Assembly: GCA_035772405.1 (NCBI GenBank)
Contig: JAYKKM010000253.1
Coordinates: forward strand, 1,123,501-1,187,500
Reading direction: 5' to 3'
From: Chrysogorgia sp. JL179-B06
Taxonomy: Eukaryota; Cnidaria; Anthozoa; Scleralcyonacea; Chrysogorgiidae
DNA length: 64,000 nt
A program made the translations under genes and the position numbers. Below the pieces are notes generated by a model. The model was not told where the DNA came from, ran no database searches, and was given only the letters and a program-made list of their open reading frames with translations. How positions within the stretch are numbered: the first letter of the stretch is position 1; the number at the start of each line of letters is the position of its first letter. Shown here piece by piece: positions 56,701 to 64,000 of the stretch.

Positions 56701-57149
56701 TTTGCACTAGGTCTACACATATCAAAATATTCCTTTGCTTTGATTTCCACACATTTTGCATGGTACCAAGAGTCACATTCGTCACATTGAATTGCCTTTT
56801 GATTGAGTCGACAAGATTTAGAGCACATGGAGCAAGGATCCTTCACTGGACCAGGATTGAGGTTGACATCATTTGCCAAAAGTATCAAGAACGATGCAGA
56901 AAAGAACATCTTGGTTAAATAAATACCAGCTTTAACTTTCAAATTCGAAGGAACTTTGGATTTCTTAGCGTGACGAGGCAATCCACAATTACGACTTGGA
57001 TAAGTCTTTACATGTAAGCAACAAGCAACAAAATACGAGTTGACAATGTTATTTGAACATTTTGTTGGAGTTTGGTATAGTATCACAGAGCTCATGAGCC
57101 ATAAAATGAACAAGGACCTAATCATCGATGAAAGACACCCGACCGCCAT
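53769..57149 (-). CDS. LINE polyprotein: leader, 2A-like motif, PHD finger, endonuclease, reverse transcriptase
   Basis: 1126 codons without a break. Residues 10-24 and 80-92 are hydrophobic. Residues 94-101 read DVNLNPGP, a 2A-like ribosome-skipping motif. A C4HC3 PHD finger follows (C106, C109, C122, C125, H130, C133, C153, C156). The APE-type endonuclease spans about 190-402 with HLNVN, SETWL at 221-225, GDFNID at 331-336 and SDH at 399-401. The reverse transcriptase spans about 640-950 with YLDLKKAFD (Asp770), [13 protein letters not shown] and FADD at 857-860. The C-terminal region ends at 1126 with a normal stop. Product: a target-primed reverse transcription enzyme that copies its own RNA into nicked DNA. 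All catalytic residues that can be read are present, so the copy could be active. The ATG chosen is the first of the frame; a later start is possible. Confidence 0.9.
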   Translation of the reverse strand: MAVGCLSSMIRSLFILWLMSSVILYQTPTKCSNNIVNSYFVACCLHVKTYPSRNCGLPRHAKKSKVPSNLKVKAGIYLTKMFFSASFLILLANDVNLNPGPVKDPCSMCSKSCRLNQKAIQCDECDSWYHAKCVEIKAKEYFDMCRPSANWSCHRCLFPGFDSSQSSSETIRPQCDSFTESMPKLLRGLKVGHLNVNRLYNKLDQIKDFIYGLQLDVIGISETWLTANVLDEEIFLQDYSVIRRDRQSSSKTQGGGLVVYVKSGINFKVRDELTSTSAEAIWIEIMRPKSKPLLIGNFYRPPDADLNIFITEIENSLQDLDLTRYEIALLGDFNIDMCTRSKTGGNRQKFCSFLLANDLEQIIDTPTRVCEISRTLIDLICVNNRHRVVQTEVISNSISDHSFVVCVFKSGVRKFPPRTVESRSFKNYNKEKFLSDLRNVPWDIINSVESIDDAVFLWEKLFCEIADQHAPIKKKRIKGYNAPWTNNKLLELRRDRDYHLRKARQSNSSYHWQMYKKIRNYANREDRRVKSEYFCKLIEESKSDGNRMWKSLKQVLPSKKLTDIAGITCKKTKKLYTSPKQIVDLLNNHFAAIGKRLAKCFSAQGSQHLFITKTDAIFSLDGVSIEFIKNQLQKLKTNKATGLDKVSARLLKDATEVMAPVFQSLFNMSIQQQCFPSNWKSAKIRALHKGGDTSSCDNYRPISILPTVSKIFERAIHFQLYDFLQNHNLLYPCQYGFRRSLSTANALLHLCDDILDNMDKSKVTGAVYLDLKKAFDTIDHTILLKKLAAYGIDSHAQLWFKSYLKNRLQRTVLGNAISSPRTVNVGVPQGSVLGPLLFMVYVNDLPETINHSKTLLFADDTVMYTTAPTACKLQELLNQDLACVKDWLNKHKLTLNILKSKFMILGGSKRLNSFGKISLHVEEDELSQVPSYKYLGVIINENLSWVDHIEVLRKKITQRLGMLHRIKHLLPQFHRKTIFNTLILPLFDYGDLTWGDRNNKTLMNILQLLQNKGAKLILDLPKRSSSSEALKLLNWKPLYERRKFHRCSFVFNSMYQEGNLHQFQNLRGCDIHDHNTRQRDQFRVPACKTNWGMQKSSCFFITEWNDCNFNIDHTFSYSKFKYVYFK
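56847..56870 (-). promoter_or_regulatory. 2A-like translational recoding motif in the LINE ORF
   Basis: Encodes DVNLNPGP directly after a hydrophobic stretch, just ahead of the PHD finger. The consensus is D-(V/I)-E-x-N-P-G-P; here Asn replaces Glu. If active, the ribosome would skip the last Gly-Pro bond and release a leader of about 100 residues apart from the PHD-endonuclease-RT protein. Confidence 0.6.
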
Positions 57150-57299
57150 GTTGACCGGAAATGTTCAATATTATAAGACCTTGAAATTTAAGATTTGTTT
57201 TTATATGTATAAAATATCCACTTAGACTATTTGGAAACAAATTATATAAATTGTAGATCATTGATATCCCTGATAGCCTGTGAGAAGGGTGCGCACTAG

Positions 57300-58130
57300 A
57301 GAGTAGTCGCCAGAACCATGTTGAGCCAGCCAACACCACTAACCCAGCGGTAACATGTTCGTCGTAAATATTACGAACCATTTCGTCAAACGGTCGGAAC
57401 TCGGAAAGCGAAATTAGGTGTACTGTCTGTCTCTTTGATTGTTTTGGGTTTGTTTAAAGACGGGTTTGTTTCGAGAAGACGGGTTTGTTTCGAGAGTGGT
57501 TTGGTTTCAAAGACGAGTTTGTTTCGACGGGTTGTATTCTCGAAAGGAGCAAGTCTATGAATAGTGTGGAAGTTGTCTAACGTTTCGAGCGAAGGCCCTT
57601 CGTCAGAGAGTGAAATGTAAACTGTGAAATAATAACTGAGTGATTATTTCACTTTACGTTTCTGCACTCTTTGACGAAGGAACCACCGTAATATACTGTA
57701 TAAATGTATACGCACTGCGCATATAATAGTTTCAGTCGACAAATGTATTTTTTCAGTCGACAAATATATTTGACAGTCGACAAATATATATTATATATTT
57801 TGTCAGTCCACAAATATATTTTGAAACCTCGCAGTATACGTTGTTGCGATTAATATTTCGAAATCCCGAATAACGTCGTTTGCCTTTTGGAAAGTATCTA
57901 CATATTTTTTGACTATCGATGACAAAATCAAATTTACTGGTCTATAGGATTGAGAGTTTGTCATGTATTCTTCTGCATGAACGCTCTTCTCCACGTGCGC
58001 GTATAAAGATAATAAATATGTAAATATTTTGAAATAATGTGTGGTAGATTTACGAGCGTTTTGCGACTGTTTTACGACGAACATATCACCGCTGGGTTAG
58101 TGGTGTTGGCAGGCTCAACATGGTTCTGGC
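57300..58130. repeat. Inverted repeat bracket with GGGTTTGTTTCGAG units
   Basis: CAGAACCATGTTGAGCCAGC onward (57311-57370) pairs with 58072-58130 in reverse. Between them are CGGGTTTGTTTCGAGAAGAC-type units (57460-57530), as in 7094-7323, and CAGTCGACAAATATATT repeats at 57732-57820. Confidence 0.6.
57582..57606 (-). ncRNA. Hammerhead-ribozyme-like core motif (candidate)
   Basis: On the minus strand CTGACGA is followed by a four-base-pair stem (GGGC/GCTC, loop CTTC) and then GAAAC. This is the box C, stem II and box D order of hammerhead ribozymes, which Penelope-like and other retroelements are known to carry. Helix III and the cleavage triplet could not be established by eye. Diverged relatives lie at 10900-10925 and 48665-48702. 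Confidence 0.3.
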
Positions 58131-58231
58131 GCGCACCTTGGCCACCTTGCACCATATAGGCAAATTGGCCGTGTAAAATAATGAAAGTACTGGGGCGGAT
58201 CTGCTTCAAGGTATCTGAAATAGCCTCCACC

Positions 58232-59763
58232 CATATGGTGCTCTGGTTTATACGCTGCGAGGGCATACGCTTTTCCGGATCTGTAAGTTTTGTCGGGAAA
58301 ATTGCCGAGTTGATTTGAATAAAAATAAAAGAGATCTAGGTATCTTCATTGAAAATTATCTTCAGAGAAAGTTACAGTAAAATGCGCTGGAATTAGTATT
58401 GCGTTTCTTTAAAGTTATTCATCTAAAATTACGGCAAATGAATGCCTAGCTAGCTAGCTGGGGTACAAATGAAGCAAAACGTACTGGAGAAAGGAACTAG
58501 GAAGAGAGAGAATTAAGGGCAGAGCTTTCCGATAGCATATTGGTGTAATTCTGATGCCATTTTTCCTCGATAATGCACGGCGAAGAATCGTCTTTACTCC
58601 TTAGCTTTGGCAGGGACAAGTGACTTAATGTCTCCAAAGAGCTTCTTAGGCTACTGTGCAGAGAAATGACGTTGATAATTTTATACGAAAGTGAGTTTGT
58701 CGGTCTGACCAGTCTCCCAAATCTGTCCAAAAATTTAGAACTCGCGACGCAAAACGGATGAATTTGCCGTAAGCCTCAGCGCCTCGCTCAGCGCGATGGG
58801 ATCAAACAGATTTAATGGCGTCATTATCAATTCTGCTCCTTGCTCGACCTGTGCTTGCGCTTGATTGAGGACTATCACTACGATTTTACTTTAAAATAAC
58901 TTTTACTCTTTAATCATGGGTTTAACCCAAGTCTACCTGACCGTTCACGCGCACTCTTAGGTCTGCTGTAGACGTTCACATTCTATATATGGTGCAACTG
59001 TTAACTTATTATTATCAGTCATTCTGATAAAAATTATATCATGCGACAGAAACTTCCGTTTCTATCATTTATAGTAACAACTAACACAACAAAAATTGTG
59101 TTAGAGAGCGAAGGTTATGTTTTCTCTGAATGACACAATGCCGGAGTAGGTTGTTTCTCTTGACTACAAAACAATAAAATAAACATGACCAGCTCTTGCG
59201 TTAGACGCACGTAAAAATACTTTTAGATTTCTTTTAATTTAGCCTGTTTTCACGTCTCTAGCAAAGGAAAGCATTTAATAATAAGCATTTAATATTTGTT
59301 GTATATTTTTTGCCCAATGTTAAAATAAAACTCAGAAAAGTCTTATATACCAATTTAAAAAGGCGGAGTTAGCTTACAAGTGCCTTATCCGCGTCCGATT
59401 CTTTAACGTTCGTTTTGGATGAAGTCATTGATATCTGACGAGTACGTACAAATGGCGTGATCTTCGTTAAAATATCTTCAGTATGCATTTTTGCATTTTA
59501 GCCATTAATGCATTAAAGACGTTTATGGTCTGTGAATTTCACAAACTCTCAAAACGAAAACTGTATATTTAAAATATATTTTCGAGTACGTACAAAATCT
59601 TGAACATTGGGCAGCAAATTTACAGCAAATATGTAACAGCTGTTTTCTTGCTTTGCTCGAGAAATAAACTGAATTAAATATGTTATGACTTTTTCTGTAG
59701 TCGTGACGCCAAAGCTCACCATTCTACGTTATTTATTAATGAATATTGCCAGACTGGATTGTT
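58232..59763. repeat. 1.5 kb tandem duplication, copy 1
   Basis: Starts at CATATGGTGCTCTGG and ends at CCAGACTGGATTGTT. It is nearly identical to copy 2 at an offset of about 1550 bp. Holds a minus-strand open frame at 58497-58730 (MDRFGRLVRPTNSL, then CIIEEKWHQNYTNMLSES) with no recognised domain, and an upstream segment related to 27792-28000. Confidence 0.9.
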
Positions 59764-59782
59764 GCCAAGAGCTTCCTACGAT

Positions 59783-61310
59783 CATATGGTCCTCTGGTTT
59801 ATACGCTGCGAGGACATGCGCTTTTGCGGATCTGTAAGTTTTGTCGGGAAATTGCCGAGTTGATCAGTTTGAATAAAAATAAAAGAGATCTAGGTATCTT
59901 CATTGAAAATTATCTTCAGAGAAAGTTACAGTAAAATGCGCTGGAATTAGTATTGCGTTTCTTTAAAGTTATTCATCTAAAATTACGGCAAATGAATGCC
60001 TAGCTAGCTAGCTGGGGTACAAATGAAACAAAACGTACTGGAGAAAGGAACTAGGAAGAGAGAGAATTAAGACAGAGCTTTCCGATAGCATATTGGTGTA
60101 ATTCTGATGCCATTTTTCCTCGATAATGCACGGCGAAGAATCGTCTTTACTCCTTAGCTTTGGCAGGGACAAGTGACTTAATGTCTCCAAATAGCTTCTT
60201 AGGCTACTGTGCAGAGAAATGACGTTGATAATTTTATACAAAAGTGAGTTTGTCGGTCTGACCAGTCTCCCAAATCTGTCCAAAAATTTAGAACTCGCGA
60301 CGCAAAACGGATGAATTTACCGTAAGCCTCAGCGCCTCGCTCAGCGCGATGGGATCAAACAGATTTAATGGCGTCATTATCAATTCTGCTCCTTGCTCGA
60401 CCTGTGCTTGCGCTTGATTAAGGACTATCACTACGATTTTACTTCAAAATAACTTTTACTCTTTAATCATGGGTTTAACCCAAGTCTACCTGACCGTTCA
60501 CGCGCACTCTTAGGTCTACTGTAGACGTTCACATTCTATATATGGTGCAACTGTTAACTTATTATTATCAGTCATTCTGATAAAAATTATATCATGCGAC
60601 AGAAACTTCCGTTTCTATCATTTATAGTAACAACTAACACAACAAAACTTGTGTTAGAGAGCGAAGGTTATGTTTTCTCTGAATGAAACAATGCCGGAGT
60701 AGGTTGTTTCTCTTGACTACAAAACAATAAAATAAACATGACCAGCTCTTGCGTTAGACGCACGTAAAAATACTTTTAGATTTCTTTTAATTTAGCCTGT
60801 TTTCACGTCTCTAGCAAAGGAAAGCATTTAATAATAAGCATTGTTGCATATTTTTTGCCCAATGTTAAAATAAAACTCAGAAAAGTCTTATATACCAATT
60901 TAAAAAGGCGGAGTTAGCTTACAAGTGCCTTATCCGCGTCCGATTCTTTAACGTTCATTTTGGATGAAGTCATTGATATCTGACGAGTACGTACAAATGG
61001 CGTGATCTTCGTTAAAATATCTTCAGTATGCATTTTTGCATTTTAGCCATTAATGCATTAAAGATGTTTATGGTCTGTGAATTTCACAAACTCTCAAAAC
61101 GAATACTATATATTTAAAATATATTTTAGAGTATACGCACAAAATCTTGAACATTGGGCAGCAAATTTACAGCAAATATGTAACAGCTGTTTTCTTGCTT
61201 TGCTCGAGAAATAAACTGAATTAAATATGTTATGACTTTTTCTGTAGTCGTGACGCCAAAGCTCACCATTCTACGTTATTTATTAATGAATATTGCCAGA
61301 CTGGATTGTT
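59783..61310. repeat. 1.5 kb tandem duplication, copy 2
   Basis: Differs from copy 1 by scattered substitutions and a few small indels (for example an 8 bp shortening at about 60840). The joint between the copies (59762-59790) is a GCCAAGAGCTTCCTACGATC piece of the 52926-53055 repeat, so the duplication probably arose through that repeat. The open frame at 60008-60283 is the counterpart of 58497-58730. Confidence 0.9.
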
Positions 61311-61465
61311 TGCGTTTGCTACAAAACATTAAGCATCGTTAGCTTTGGCGTCCGCACAACAGGAAAAGTCAAAACATCTTTAATTCAGATTGTTTTTCGA
61401 TTGCGTTTCGAGCAACGCAAGAAAACAGCTGTTACACATTTGCTGTAAATTTGCTGCGCAATGCT
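61150..61465. repeat. Fold-back element at the end of copy 2
   Basis: GCAGCAAATTTACAGCAAAT (61160) and TTTGCTGTAAATTTGCTGCG (61439-61458) are inverted, as are AACAGCTGTTTTCTTGC and its complement. Copy 1 contains only the left arm. Confidence 0.7.
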
Positions 61466-61469
61466 AACA

Positions 61470-62440
61470 GTGATGAAAAAGTTAGAAAAGTCTCAGTGTG
61501 CAAATTCACTCCGTGTCATGCTTTCTATATAAGATCAGTGGCAAGCTCTCCTGCAAGTACAACATTCCCATGATGCCGCGAGGGCTTGCGGATGAATTAT
61601 GTGCAGACTCCGTTTACACGATTCAGAACACGTTATATACATTAGTTGGAATACGTCAGCTGCATAAAAATACCCCAATATTGATTGCATACTGCTCTCG
61701 AATGTATATAGGGAGGGCATTTTTCAAAACGAGTTGTGTTTATCATGATTTTCCTTCCATTTTCCGCCACTCTATGGTGTCAGAGCAAAACCAATCCTAA
61801 TTTTACAGAACGAGAGGTAAACATTTGAACCTATGTATAACTCACGCAAGAACCTATGCCACGAAAGATGTATCTAAATTTATGTTGAAGAACCAAAGGC
61901 GTCAGCAATATTGTTTTTAAAAATTTTAAATAAAATAAACTAAGCAAATAAAAATTAAATTAAGCGTTGCCATCTTTGATGGGCCAATTATCTTAATCTA
62001 ATTTTGCGAAGACGCGAAGACGTGTTAACAATGTGATGTCACCTTTTAAACGTTTACTATATATACTTAGAGGATTACTATGATAAGGAACTTCTTATTA
62101 TGACTGTGATGATGTAGTTTTCATAGACCTGCTTCGAGTTCGCATCGAGTCCACTCATAATTAATAAACACTACATGCAAAACGATTTTTTGGACTCGTC
62201 TCGTCTCGTTCAATGGTAAAATTAACGATGAATTTAGATTATCATAATGCATTTAAAAGTGTATTATGTTTAGCTCTGCATGTTATTGTTATTTGAGTTG
62301 TGCCGGCAACATCACAAAATTGATACATATTCCAAGCAAATTAGCATCAGCAAACTGCAATAACTCTAAATTAGAAATCTAATGCCTTTTATATTTTTCA
62401 TGAATTAAGACATATCACGAATCCTGTGAATGACATCCAT
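61470..62440. other. Intergenic, no gene supported
   Basis: A 100-codon plus-strand open frame at 61498-61800 has no recognisable domain. The remainder is AT-rich. Confidence 0.4.
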
Positions 62441-62446
62441 TTAGAT

Positions 62447-62530
62447 AGATAGATACATGACTTTATTTACGCCAGGGCAGTCCTTTCACCTACAAGACTA
62501 GCATCCAGATTGGCAATGTATAATCTAGCA
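62447..62530 (-). mobile_element. LINE 3' end remnant (low confidence)
   Basis: TAGATAGATAGATACATGAC then TTTATTTACGCCAGGGCAG resembles, in layout, the reverse-complemented 3' tails of the LINEs at 53610 and 2703: short simple repeat, ATTTA, then a G/C-rich hairpin-like part. No coding sequence. Confidence 0.35.
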
Positions 62531-62689
62531 TTGGGGTGTATATTGTGTTTTAACAATTTATCGCTTCCATTTTAATGAGCTTTTTTTAATTAGCTGCTTT
62601 TGCAGGTAATGATGAAACGATCACAAGGGGAGGGGCTGTTAAAAAGCGACAATGCTAAAAGGGATGACTAAAAACGACCTTCGCTTTTT

Positions 62690-62775
62690 CAGGAACGGTT
62701 TTTTCCCAAAACTAATCCTAACTATACCCTAACCTTGCTGCTAACCTTAAACCTAACCCTAACAGTAGCTAACCA
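62690..62775 (+). repeat. Degenerate CCTAACC-rich stretch
   Basis: Irregular AACCCTAAC/CTAACC motifs, not a regular TTAGGG array. It is probably part of a repeat rather than an interstitial telomere. Confidence 0.4.
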
Positions 62776-62906
62776 GAAAAGCTAGTCAAAAGCACAAAGG
62801 TCCTATTTGAGCCATTTCCACAAAGAGCGTCCTCTATTTTGTATACGGCGCCGAATTACGTTCCAGTAATATTGCCTTTAATTATTAATGTCCTAAAATC
62901 CAATTA

Positions 62907-62946
62907 GCCAATCAGCTTATAGTAGTTTTTCTTCGTTTATATAAGG
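62907..62946 (+). promoter_or_regulatory. CCAAT box and TATA box of the right-edge gene
   Basis: GCCAATCAG at 62907-62915 is followed 20 bp later by TTTATATAAGG at 62936-62946. Transcription would start near 62970, and a 5' UTR exon ends with donor GCTAAG|GTAAGA at 63130. Confidence 0.6.
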
Positions 62947-62969
62947 AACATCAGGACAGCTTTTCTCAG

Positions 62970-63830
62970 ATCAAGTTGCGGAATTGGAAAGTAAAAACAG
63001 GAGCGACTGAAGATCTGTGTGAACCTAGTTATCTTGGTTTTCAATCTTGGTGTATATCTTGCGTTCTCGTGCCGTTGAAATTGGGAAGATAACTCTCTCT
63101 ATTAAGGAGGATATTTAATATCTTGCTAAGGTAAGAGAAGCAAGAATGATATCAATCTCTATATAGTTTTCTACATTATATTTTGATAGTTATATCAAAC
63201 TATTAGTATTGTAATGTTAATGTCTAAAATGCATTTTCTTCTTTGTGAAGCTATAAAAATGACAGCTCGTCGAACAAAGCGACCGGATTATGCTTCAAAA
63301 CGAAACAGCCCAAAACGCGTTCTCTCATATTGTCTTCTATTTCGCCTGGTTGTTTTATTCAGTGCTTTATATCATGCAAACAAAATTGCGTCTTCACATG
63401 AGAAACGTAAGTTCAGATCAAAATTTCATTAGAAGTATTTTTACATTTATAGTTCTTAATACGTGAGAAAAGTTTTACTCTATTCTTCAGCAAATTATTG
63501 TTGTTTGATTGAATTAGCATGTTTAAAACTGACTTATTGTTTAAAAAGATTCCTTTGCAGTCGATCACAACATATATAACGTCGTTTTTTGTCATTTTTA
63601 CTTTAGGTGATGGTTCAAACGTTTCCCAATCTACTGAACCAGCATACTCTAGGGTAGTGAATGATATTCAAATACGTTCAAATGAAAGTGACCAAGCCAC
63701 CATCGTTGACGACAAGACGTTTTCAAAAGTCAAAGGGAAACGGCAAGGGAATAATAACACGAAGGTTAACGTTAGCCTAAATCTCGTCGAAGAACGCGAG
63801 GTTAACTACCTCGAGAATGACAGGATCGAG
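62970..63830 (+). CDS. 5' part of an unidentified gene with N-terminal hydrophobic segment, runs off the window
   Basis: A non-coding exon (about 62970-63130) is followed by coding exons 63259-63406 (ATG at 63259; acceptor TTCTTCTTTGTGAAG at 63250; donor GAAAC|GTAAGT) and 63607-63830 (acceptor TTTTACTTTAG; donor ATCGAG|GTTAGT). Phases agree (1, then 0) and give about 124 residues. The protein starts with a basic region (TARRTKRPDYASKRNSPKR), then a short hydrophobic segment (VLSYCLLFRLVVLFSALY), as in a type II membrane or signal-anchor protein, then a hydrophilic stretch with NVS, NES and NVS sequons and a dibasic GKRQG. No family was recognised. The TATA and CCAAT boxes upstream support a real 5' end. 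The later exons lie beyond the window. Confidence 0.6.
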
Positions 63831-63896
63831 GTTAGTTGACGATCAAATCTTTAACACGCGAACTAAATGTTTTTTATCATGTGGGCCTATATGCGT

Positions 63897-64000
63897 TTTT
63901 TCTCGTTGTTGTTGTTATTCATGTTTAAGTTGTTCTTGTTCTTGTTCTTGTTCATGTTCATGTTCACGTTCTTGCTCTTGCTCTTGTTCTTATTATTGAT
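63897..64000 (+). repeat. TTGTTC/TTCATG hexanucleotide repeat
   Basis: Imperfect (TGTTCT)n-like repeat after the donor at 63831, so it lies in the next intron of the right-edge gene. It creates a Cys/Ser open frame that is not coding. Confidence 0.85.

Larger units (their letters stand above)
53610..57230 (-). mobile_element. Full-length CR1/L2-like LINE
   Basis: On the minus strand the element begins somewhere near 57200, carries a single intact ORF (57149-53769) and ends in a short 3' UTR with AATAAATTTACATTACATTACA at 53610-53635. The tail is an ACATT repeat rather than poly-A, as in CR1/L2 elements. The exact 5' end and target duplication were not determined. It lies inside a larger inverted-repeat region (52926-53055 against 58145-58239). 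Confidence 0.88.

Noticed and set aside
62690..62775. Interstitial telomere repeat
   Set aside because: Motif is irregular (CTAACC, CCTAACCC, AACCTTAAACC) and short; a similar stretch occurs in repeat sequence near 8190.

Overview
The window reads as nuclear DNA of an invertebrate animal, most likely an anthozoan cnidarian. It is AT-rich and has genes split by GT/AG introns. It holds a secreted protein with a TLDc domain of the type familiar from cnidarians, CR1/L2-like LINEs, tRNA-derived SINEs and many non-autonomous DNA transposons. There is no sign of bacterial or organellar gene layout. The species cannot be fixed from the sequence alone.

Four protein-coding loci can be supported well. 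(1) 13189-17410 (+): a three-exon dispanin/CD225 (IFITM-like) two-helix membrane protein of 326 residues with a long acidic N-terminal extension. Its first intron carries about 1 kb of (TTCCTC)-like polypyrimidine repeat and its second is packed with palindromic elements. (2) 23022-23189 (-): one clear ferrochelatase exon with intact splice sites and an extra histidine in an otherwise near-invariant active-site segment; the flanking exons were not recognised. (3) 31052-46148 (+): a 13-exon, 679-residue secreted protein. It runs signal peptide, fibrinogen-related region, collagen XV/XVIII-type trimerisation domain, coiled coil, C-terminal TLDc domain. All exon phases join without a break. (4) 62900-64000 (+): the promoter, 5' UTR exon and first two coding exons of a gene that runs off the right edge; the product is unknown. 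Weaker candidates are a terminal exon at 2189-2340 (-), a small secreted ORF at 1461-1694 (-), and a few exon-like pieces.

Most of the rest is transposon-derived. A full-length CR1/L2-like LINE lies at 53610-57230 (-), with an uninterrupted 1126-residue ORF (hydrophobic leader, 2A-like motif, PHD finger, endonuclease, reverse transcriptase). Truncated LINE pieces lie at 2703-3972, 19988-21538, 22262-22990, 25205-25900, 51120-51640 and 51640-51890. tRNA-derived SINEs cluster at 4.5-6.0 kb and recur at 12.6, 39.2, 43.9 and 48.3 kb. At least three classes of non-autonomous DNA element still show their target duplications: hAT-like (8 bp), Mutator-like (9 bp, one nested in a TA-flanked element) and a large group of palindromes flanked by TTAA. 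A 1.5 kb tandem duplication occupies 58232-61310.

The genes do not form an operon or an obvious pathway. The biological points of interest are the TLDc fusion protein, the 2A-like signal in the intact LINE, and the dense set of TTAA palindromes.
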